Positions 58,442 to 64,000 of a stretch of DNA of 64,000 bases are shown here, piece after piece. Numbering within the stretch: position 1 is the first letter of the stretch; each line of letters opens with the position of its first letter. The DNA is from Aliivibrio fischeri ATCC 7744 = JCM 18803 = DSM 507 (GTDB lineage Bacteria > Pseudomonadota > Gammaproteobacteria > Enterobacterales > Vibrionaceae): contig NZ_CP092712.1 of assembly GCF_023983475.1 (NCBI RefSeq), forward strand, positions 62,001-126,000. The letters are read 5' to 3'. The translations under genes were made by a program, and so were the position numbers. The notes under the pieces were generated by a model. The model had not been told where the DNA came from and made no database searches. It was given only the letters and a program-made list of their open reading frames with translations.

Positions 58442-59353
58442 TTAGTCTTTTAATTTTGGATCAGAGTTATTTTTGAATATACGAGATGGGAAGTCATGCA
58501 ATACCGTTGCTGTTAAGCGGAGGTGATCGTAATTGTAGTATTCATTAACAGTGGGTTGTGTCGCTACTATGCCGTTGCATGGTGTTTTTTTAGTCTTGAA
58601 TTTGTCATTAAATGGCATGTGATCTGATTGTAATTCCGATTCATTAGTTTCATTTTTCTCAGGTGTAGTTTCGGTTTGAAGAGTAGAGTATTGTTCTTCT
58701 TTTTTGAATTGTTGTTCTTGATGTTTTATAAGTTTAAATAGCATTGACTCTAATCTTTCAAATTTTGCGTTAGTGAAATTAGCCAGAGTTTCTATTTTTT
58801 CAATGATTTGATTGTCTACTTGTTCTTCTTGGCGGTTGTTAGAAATAGAGTCTATTTCTACAGGAATTTTAACACTTCTTTCTGGCATGTCTGATCGTGT
58901 TTTCTTTCTTATTTCTTGTGTTATTTCTTTTCTGAGTTCTTTCTCTAATGCCTGTCTTATATCTTGATGTTTACCATATTCATTATAAATTAAATCAAGG
59001 ATTGTATCTTTGATTGTGGCCTTTTTACCTTTGAGGTTCTTTAAAGATATTAGCTTATCGTATTCAACATTTGTTAGTTCGATGTTAATCTGTTTGTGGT
59101 TTTCAAGTTGTTTAAGTTTCTTCCTCCAAGCAGACATTACATTTTTTCTGATCCTCTTATCGTCTTCACTACCATGTTGAAGATCCTCAAAAAACAGTTC
59201 AAACAGAGCTTGTGATTTTTCTTCTCTAATTCCTTTTATGTTAGGTATTGAAATATCAGATTCTGGCTTTCTAGTACTGTCTAAGAAGTACTTTGTTAAC
59301 CATGATCTATCATCTTTATTGTTCCAATTAAAGCCAACTAACGTGTTGTTCAT
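58442..59353 (-). CDS. MatP-like ribbon-helix-helix protein with coiled coil
   Basis: 303 residues from the ATG at 59353 (AAGAGAT upstream); the frame runs 15 residues further. I see a helical N-terminal region, then a segment KNVMSAWRKKLKQLENHKQI and NIELTNVEYDKLISLKNLKG, GKKATIKDTILDLI (about 70-125). This lines up with the MatP helical/RHH region (RARRKRH..., KKSIDLEF..., GKTLSETIVQLI). A long charged coiled coil (about 128-230) and a variable tail follow, twice the length of MatP. RHH DNA binding is a reasonable inference; a replicon or terminus role is not shown. Divergent from the 481-residue gene across an operator-like spacer. Low GC. Confidence 0.6.
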   Translation of the reverse strand: MNNTLVGFNWNNKDDRSWLTKYFLDSTRKPESDISIPNIKGIREEKSQALFELFFEDLQHGSEDDKRIRKNVMSAWRKKLKQLENHKQINIELTNVEYDKLISLKNLKGKKATIKDTILDLIYNEYGKHQDIRQALEKELRKEITQEIRKKTRSDMPERSVKIPVEIDSISNNRQEEQVDNQIIEKIETLANFTNAKFERLESMLFKLIKHQEQQFKKEEQYSTLQTETTPEKNETNESELQSDHMPFNDKFKTKKTPCNGIVATQPTVNEYYNYDHLRLTATVLHDFPSRIFKNNSDPKLKD

Positions 59354-59410
59354 TGTTGTATATCTCTTTTTAAAAAACTTATTTAAGGTATTATACAAGC
59401 CTTTGATATT

Positions 59411-59455
59411 AACTAGTATCTATTAAAACTAGTATTTCGTTGTTAATAATTAACA
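59411..59455. promoter_or_regulatory. Operator-like direct and inverted repeats between divergent genes
   Basis: AACTAGTAT occurs at 59411-59419 and 59427-59435, 16 bp apart and each holding the palindrome ACTAGT. TGTTAAT-A-ATTAACA (59441-59455) is a perfect palindrome ending at the AGGGTG ribosome site of the rightward gene. The spacer is 112 bp. The RHH protein encoded next door is a natural candidate to bind here. Confidence 0.6.
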
Positions 59456-59465
59456 GGGTGTATAT

Positions 59466-60911
59466 ATGGATTTTAATCCTAGTTTAGTTGGATATATATT
59501 ATCTAGTATAGAGGGGCTTAGTCCTGAAGGGCGTTTTTTATTGTTGTGCTTACTTTATGAGTACAGTATAGAAAATAAAGAAATAGATATTTCAGTAAAA
59601 CAGCTTACTAGTAAGTATGGCGTGACAAGGACTGTTTGTTCGGAAGTATCGAAATTTTTGTCGTTACCTAAAAATAAATTAGGACAAATAAGACGTTCAA
59701 AAGTACGGTGCTGTGAGTTTGATTCAGTTTCGTTAAGCAAGTTTAGTTCTGATTTTGATAACGGACAGTATGGCAATGTTCATCATTTTACGGTTGTTGA
59801 TTTGTTAACAAAAAAGTCGACGGTAAATGGTGTTAAAAATGAATGTGACTTAAGCGTGTCAAATTTATTACTCTTAATTATTCTATTAATCCACTCTGAT
59901 AGTTCAGGCTCCGTTGAGAGGTTGAGTAAAGCCAAAATTAGAAAAATGATGGGTGGAATATCTTCTGACCGTTTAAAATCTCAGTTGAAAAAATTAAGTG
60001 AAAAAGGTTGTTTGTTTATTAGTTGCAGTGGTGGCAGCGGTCGAAAACTGTTTGGTAAAGTATCTAACAATTACATTCTAAATTGTGTCTCTATTAAGCC
60101 CAAAGAATACTCTTTGAATGAAGCGGAATCTGTTCGTGTTTCTTCTGATCAATTCTATTTGATTTTAGAAAAGTTAGAGGCAGTTGTTCGCAAGCTTCAT
60201 TTTGTTAGATGCCCTAAGGGTTGGAAAAAAAATGCAGAGTGGAATGATTTATTTATACTGTTTGGAAGTGATCTCGATGCTTCTATGAGGATAATGAACT
60301 TAATCTTGAATAAGTGTGAATGCATCATATCTGTACTTTTGACTGAATGTTGGAGTGAGATCAACGATGACTTCATTTTTACTAATTATGACCTTTTGAA
60401 TCATTCTCGAATAAAGCCATTGATGCTAGGGAGTAGTTTGTTTTCTCTGAGTGTTACACGCGATGAATTTAGTTTTGATGAGTCTAATCTTACCTCAAAG
60501 GAAATAAGTGATAGGAAGCGTGAACAACGTGAAAAAGTAGAAGGTTTTAGATTAAAAGAGATAGTTACTCCCAACTCATTGAAGCAATGGGGTGATAGTC
60601 ATGGTATTGATAACAAATCATTGGATTCTCAAGCACATCTATTAATTGATTTTTTAGTTTCACAGTCTTTATGTATGGCGAAAGATATAAAAAATCTGAT
60701 AGTTAATTGTTTAGGGTATGCAGATAAACCTGATTGGATTAATGTGATTTTTAATCACGCAAAGGTCAATGGTACTGTTGGCGACAATTGTCATATGACA
60801 ATCGCATTGGCACTCTGTGAGCAAGTTGTTTTCTGTGAGGTAATCTCAAGGCGGTTAGCTCATAATGATGTTGAGAACGTCGTAAAGAACAAAATCTACG
60901 TTAGCATATAA
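59466..60911 (+). CDS. Unknown 481-residue protein with two apparent winged helices
   Basis: The ATG has AGGGTG 5 nt upstream. I recognise no family. Residues about 15-75 look like a winged helix (GRFLLLCLLYEYSI, then DISVKQLTSKYGVTRTVCSEV with a turn-and-recognition helix), and about 130-205 a second (SKAKIRKMMGGISSDRLKSQL, KLSEKGCLFI, then a beta wing). The C-terminal half (about 210-481) is helical. Tandem winged helices occur in plasmid initiators of the RepE/Pi type, but that homology is not proven. The DNA is distinctly AT-rich relative to the core genes. Paired divergently with the MatP-like gene. Confidence 0.65.
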   Translation: MDFNPSLVGYILSSIEGLSPEGRFLLLCLLYEYSIENKEIDISVKQLTSKYGVTRTVCSEVSKFLSLPKNKLGQIRRSKVRCCEFDSVSLSKFSSDFDNGQYGNVHHFTVVDLLTKKSTVNGVKNECDLSVSNLLLLIILLIHSDSSGSVERLSKAKIRKMMGGISSDRLKSQLKKLSEKGCLFISCSGGSGRKLFGKVSNNYILNCVSIKPKEYSLNEAESVRVSSDQFYLILEKLEAVVRKLHFVRCPKGWKKNAEWNDLFILFGSDLDASMRIMNLILNKCECIISVLLTECWSEINDDFIFTNYDLLNHSRIKPLMLGSSLFSLSVTRDEFSFDESNLTSKEISDRKREQREKVEGFRLKEIVTPNSLKQWGDSHGIDNKSLDSQAHLLIDFLVSQSLCMAKDIKNLIVNCLGYADKPDWINVIFNHAKVNGTVGDNCHMTIALALCEQVVFCEVISRRLAHNDVENVVKNKIYVSI

Positions 60912-61235
60912 GATAACGTCAGAGTGATTTCATTTCTGCTATCCAGTGAATGTCTAGGATGTTTTGGATTAATGCCCTTAACATCCTTTAGGTAAACACA
61001 TTCGTGTAGTGTTGGATATAATATTATATGTTCTTTATATACTCTCTTAACTATATATTCTTTATTACAGTATTCTCTTAACTATATGCTCTTTCTTAAT
61101 ACACACTAACCATGCTACCTACTGATACCTTCCTAGTCATACTCATTAATTATTTGATTAACGTTAATCCTTATCACCAATAAAAAATAATCTATTCAAC
61201 TATTCCTTTGATACTAACTTTGAAGGAATAACAAC
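60912..61235. other. AT-rich spacer with direct repeats and a palindrome (origin-like)
   Basis: Contains AGGATGTT (60956-60963)/AACATCCT (60980-60987) and two perfect copies of TCTCTTAACTATAT (61043-61056 and 61074-61087), 31 bp apart, in very AT-rich DNA. It lies just upstream of a gene with HUH-replicase motifs. No coding frame is apparent. Confidence 0.6.
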
Positions 61236-61874
61236 ATGACTAATCAATCATATCCATACTCACTGTATAACCAAGGCGAAGGCTTAAATCCTCAATACTT
61301 AACCACTTTAGATAATACTGTGCAGGATATGCTAGACGACCACACAAGAGTCTTTGCTTTAAGAGTAGATTTACACTTACCTGATAATGACCTAATCAAT
61401 CAGTATAGATTAATGACTCGTTTTATTAGTTCACTTAAAGCACAACTCAAAGCCTATGAATTAAAACGTAGTAAGCTAGGTACTCGTATTTACCCTAATA
61501 CCCTACGTTATGTATGGGCGAGAGAAACAGGCTCAGAGAACGAACTAGAGCACTACCATTTATTATTACTATTTAATAAAGACGCTTATCACTTATTAGG
61601 AAGTTATCGTGTAGCTCACACATTAGCGAATCGAATACAGCAAGCGTGGTTTAGTGCATTAGGTGAAGCGGTAGCGAGTGAATCAGGATTAGTACACTTC
61701 CCTAAGAATGGCTGTTATTACATTGATGGTAATTCACCTGATTATGAAGACCAATTAGACGAGTTGATGTATAGAGCCAGTTACTTGTGTAAGAAACAAA
61801 CCAAAGTCATTTCATCTAGAGTGCGTTCATTTGGTGCTAGTCCTCGTATTGTCGTAAAAAGGGCTTTTAGTTAA
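61236..61874 (+). CDS. Inovirus Gp2/YfjJ-type protein with HUH replicase motifs
   Basis: 212 residues. I recognise the YagK/YfjJ C-terminal (inovirus-type Gp2) family from RVFALRVDLHLP (about 38-49), TLRYVWARE (about 89-97), the H-Y-H of EHYHLLLLFNKDAYH (H106, H108) and the Y-L-C-K of ASYLCKKQTK (Y183, K186). H-x-H plus Y-x2-K is the active-site pattern of HUH Rep endonucleases that nick single-stranded DNA. Such proteins occur on filamentous phages, satellites and small integrative elements. A signal of mobile DNA in this region. AAGGAA is 9 nt before the ATG. Confidence 0.75.
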   Translation: MTNQSYPYSLYNQGEGLNPQYLTTLDNTVQDMLDDHTRVFALRVDLHLPDNDLINQYRLMTRFISSLKAQLKAYELKRSKLGTRIYPNTLRYVWARETGSENELEHYHLLLLFNKDAYHLLGSYRVAHTLANRIQQAWFSALGEAVASESGLVHFPKNGCYYIDGNSPDYEDQLDELMYRASYLCKKQTKVISSRVRSFGASPRIVVKRAFS

Positions 61875-61892
61875 TAATATATTATCTAAATC

Positions 61893-61919
61893 ATTAGGAG
61901 GCGTAGCGAGCTTCCTAAG
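61893..61919. terminator. Hairpin after the Gp2-like gene
   Basis: TTAGGAGGC-GTAGCGA-GCTTCCTAA is an inverted repeat, 20 bp after the stop, but without a T-run, so it may be an RNA structure or weak terminator. Confidence 0.35.
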
Positions 61920-62053
61920 CCCCATATCTCCTTGTTTATGCGTTACTTATCACAAAACAAATCATTACTCATATCACTAATTCGGCATGAGACACTAGAT
62001 GCCCCTACGGATTGTACGTTTCTCTTTTATTGTTATTACGTTAGGTAAATAAA

Positions 62054-62995
62054 ATGAGTGAACAAGCAATGTGGTTCTATGAATCAAAAGGTAAAAGGGA
62101 AGGGAGTGTATCCACTACTGAGATAATTGAATTGATTAACCAAGGAGTTATTCATCAAGGAACTCAAGTGTGGAAAAAGGGAATGACTGAATGGGTAACA
62201 TTAGAAGACAGTGAATTAGCTCAATACTTAGAAGATGTGGCACCACCACTAAGCAGTAATGATGTACCACCATTACAAACCGTCTTAACCCCTAAGTCTA
62301 ATGAAGAAAGTTTTAGTGCTAAGTTCGCTAGTATTTGGCGTTTTATCTATGCGCCTACTTTTGCCGCTATCGTGACATACCTTGCGTCTTATCTAATTAA
62401 AGGTAATAGCTGGCAAGCGTTTGGATTATGGTCAACATCGGGTATGGCTGTGATTTCACTATTCATCATTCTTGTTGCATGGGCAGAAGACTTATGGCGA
62501 TTTAAGAAGTCAGCCAATTACACAGGTTGGTCTTGGTGGTGGTTATTTGCACCTTGTTATATTCATGACCGTATGGGTAAGCAATGGAAATGGACGATAG
62601 GACTAATCATCTTATCGTTAGTTTGTAACCTAATAGCGTCTGCGGCTATTGCATTACATGGTGATGGGTACTTTGATGAGAATGATGCATATAACTATCA
62701 GCCACAATCTAACGTTCAAGTTGGTGGGATGGATTTGAATACTATCGAATTAGAAACGTATTTGAATACTACTAATACCGATGCAGCAATGACAGGGCAT
62801 ATTAGTGTTGCCATGCTTGATGATGTTACTTATCGAATTTCTTATTCTAATCTGTGCGGCTCTCATGGATGTGACTACAGCTACCTTAAATCAGCGCAAG
62901 ATGGTGGTTACTGCTACGTGTTAGGTAGTAGTGATGAACAAGCGATAGCGGCTACACAATGCAGCTCAACGCCATTTAGATTGACATATAACTAA
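62054..62995 (+). CDS. DUF4339 (GYF-like) membrane protein
   Basis: 313 residues. The N-terminal GYF_2/DUF4339 domain (about 5-52) has MWFYESKGKREGSVS and VWKKGMTEW, the conserved pattern. An acidic linker leads to three membrane segments (about 99-116, 126-146, 180-202). The C-terminal part (about 210-313) carries four cysteines (LCGSHGCDYS, GGYCYVL, TQCSS), perhaps an extracytoplasmic disulfide domain. GYF-like domains bind proline-rich peptides and mark many membrane proteins of unknown function. Partner and role unknown. It is closed by a strong terminator at 63001. Confidence 0.75.
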   Translation: MSEQAMWFYESKGKREGSVSTTEIIELINQGVIHQGTQVWKKGMTEWVTLEDSELAQYLEDVAPPLSSNDVPPLQTVLTPKSNEESFSAKFASIWRFIYAPTFAAIVTYLASYLIKGNSWQAFGLWSTSGMAVISLFIILVAWAEDLWRFKKSANYTGWSWWWLFAPCYIHDRMGKQWKWTIGLIILSLVCNLIASAAIALHGDGYFDENDAYNYQPQSNVQVGGMDLNTIELETYLNTTNTDAAMTGHISVAMLDDVTYRISYSNLCGSHGCDYSYLKSAQDGGYCYVLGSSDEQAIAATQCSSTPFRLTYN

Positions 62996-63000
62996 ACACA

Positions 63001-63031
63001 ATGGGAAGCGATTAGGCTTCCCATTTTTTTA
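63001..63031 (+). terminator. Terminator after the DUF4339 gene
   Basis: ATGGGAAGC-GATTAG-GCTTCCCAT followed by seven T residues. Confidence 0.92.
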
Positions 63032-63170
63032 TAGCTATCTAAAACGACAACCAAATTACGTGACGTACAACCAAGAAAAATACTTTGGTTATTTTACCTA
63101 GTCATTCAGTTAAAACGAACTTGCATTTTAGATTAACATTTGAGTGTGATTTAAAAGAGAAGAATAACGA

Positions 63171-64000
63171 ATGAAAGAGTGGGATGAAAAATTAGAGAAG
63201 TTTGTTGAGCCAGTAGATGAAGCAACACCAAAGTTTGTAAATGCGTATTTTCCATGGAATGAAGAATTAGCTAAAGCGGCTAAAGTCGATGTGCCGCATT
63301 ATGAGCCAGTAAAGGAGAAGCAAGCTAAAGCGGCCGAGTTTGAGTATTCAATTGAAATTGCGTGTGCTCAAGATGAGCTGAATACCTATCAGGTAGGTGT
63401 ATTCTCTTTGGGTAAGACTAAAGAAGAAACCAATATATCCGCATGGAATAAAACTCAAAATGAGAAAGGTTTTACTCTGTTAACGGCTAGTGTGAATGTG
63501 GATGAGTTAAAAACTCTCAATAGAGAGTTCTTTATCTCAAGTGGCAGTGCCATGGTATTTGATGACGTAAAACCTATTAAGCAAGGCGCAGCTCATGCTA
63601 CGGAGTCATTCATTCCAGTAAAACCCGCCGTTCAAGTTGGTGAACGTCTTGGGTGGCCTACTGAAGGATACTTTTATCATTTCATTGATGATGCGTTAGT
63701 GCATGAATATAAATTAATGGGAGATGGTAAGTGGGCATTTCAAGTTACTCAATCTACAGAGCACCATTTAACTGATGAATTGCTATCAGAGCATGAATAC
63801 AGTTTTATTCTATTGCCTTGGAAAATAAGTAATACCGTTGTTGCTCGTCAGCACTTACTTTACCTTTCACAGAAAATGACCACACAACAACTTGAAGAAT
63901 TAACGGCGCAGTGGATTGATGAAAACGCTTGTTTACTTAATGTAAATGCCATTGTACAAGCAAAAGAGGAAGAGAAGCTCACTCGAGAGAAACAGAGTAG
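63171..64000 (+). CDS. Start of a large unfamiliar protein, possibly effector-like (partial)
   Basis: The ATG at 63171 (AGAGAAG 9 nt upstream) opens a frame of 276 codons that runs off the window. My translation begins MKEWDEKLEKFVEPVDEATPK. There is no signal peptide or membrane segment. A segment RLGWPTEGYFYHFIDDALVH followed by EYKLMGDGKWAFQVT (about 160-198) recalls the LxRPGWxYxF...W-E pattern of N-terminal regions in VasX-type and other type VI secretion effectors. That is a resemblance, not an assignment. The partial end is Glu/Lys-rich and helical. No VgrG, PAAR or immunity gene lies in the window. Confidence 0.65.
   Translation, partial: MKEWDEKLEKFVEPVDEATPKFVNAYFPWNEELAKAAKVDVPHYEPVKEKQAKAAEFEYSIEIACAQDELNTYQVGVFSLGKTKEETNISAWNKTQNEKGFTLLTASVNVDELKTLNREFFISSGSAMVFDDVKPIKQGAAHATESFIPVKPAVQVGERLGWPTEGYFYHFIDDALVHEYKLMGDGKWAFQVTQSTEHHLTDELLSEHEYSFILLPWKISNTVVARQHLLYLSQKMTTQQLEELTAQWIDENACLLNVNAIVQAKEEEKLTREKQS

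Noticed and set aside
61875-62053. Integron attC site or dif-like site in the gap after the Gp2-like gene
   Set aside because: There is an inverted repeat and a GTTAGG, but the attC R/L box pairs and a 28-bp XerCD-type site are not recognisable.
58280-64000. Filamentous prophage
   Set aside because: Only the Gp2-type gene points that way; no coat, Zot or assembly genes are in the window.

Overview
The window looks like part of the larger chromosome of a marine Vibrionaceae gammaproteobacterium, most likely Aliivibrio (the A. fischeri group). The DNA is AT-rich. Gene order follows the Vibrio/Enterobacteria core: hemCDXY, cyaA, uvrD, recQ, polA-spf-engB, hemN, uspA/uspB, glnA-glnL-glnG, typA, yihY-dtd-yiiD, gmk-rpoZ-spoT-trmH. 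Spot 42 RNA sits just after polA, with a second short RNA about 260 nt downstream, as I remember being described for Aliivibrio salmonicida. No rRNA or tRNA gene was seen. The species name is inference; the family is well supported.

Layout. 1-3.8 kb: hem operon on the minus strand (hemY cut by the window edge). 4-14 kb: cyaA with a TTG start, uvrD with a probable LexA box, an unlisted 55-residue zinc-ribbon protein, rarD, recQ, a DUF3630-like protein and glpT. 14-19 kb: yhhQ behind a preQ1-I riboswitch, then a 650-bp non-coding stretch with several hairpins and a 12-bp-phased GATC/DnaA-box cluster, then polA, Spot 42, a second small RNA and engB. 20-28 kb: cytochrome c4, a methyltransferase, yihI, a DUF2489 protein, hemN, a 1.25-kb tandem array of about 360-bp repeats, asnC, rsmJ, uspA, ftnA, uspB and yhiN.

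29.6-46 kb is a signalling and nitrogen block. It has a FIST-GGDEF-EAL protein, a DTW tRNA modifier, a lipoprotein, eda, two paralogous dCache-HAMP-GGDEF-EAL proteins on either side of adenosine deaminase (add), then glnG, glnL, a DUF4124 protein and glnA. Both dCache sensors carry the YDPRxRPWY signature of amino-acid-binding dCache domains, so cyclic-di-GMP control may be tied to amino-acid or nitrogen status. NtrC boxes and a sigma-54 promoter precede glnA, and a perfect NtrC palindrome precedes glnL.

46-58.2 kb returns to core genes: typA, yihY, dtd, yiiD/fabY-like, trmH, spoT, rpoZ, gmk, psiE, a Cys-rich exported protein and an EamA transporter. Its intergenic spaces are filled with a mosaic family of short palindromic repeats, also seen in the 24-kb array, plus one MITE-like element.

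58.3 kb to the end is accessory DNA, more AT-rich, without core genes. It holds a MatP-like ribbon-helix-helix/coiled-coil protein divergent from a 481-residue protein with two apparent winged helices, an operator-like region between them, a Gp2/YfjJ-type protein with HUH and YxxK replication motifs beside direct repeats, a DUF4339 membrane protein, and the start of a large unfamiliar protein cut by the window edge. No integrase or attachment site is visible, so this is probably one end or the middle of an integrative or satellite element. It is the best candidate here for an undescribed system.
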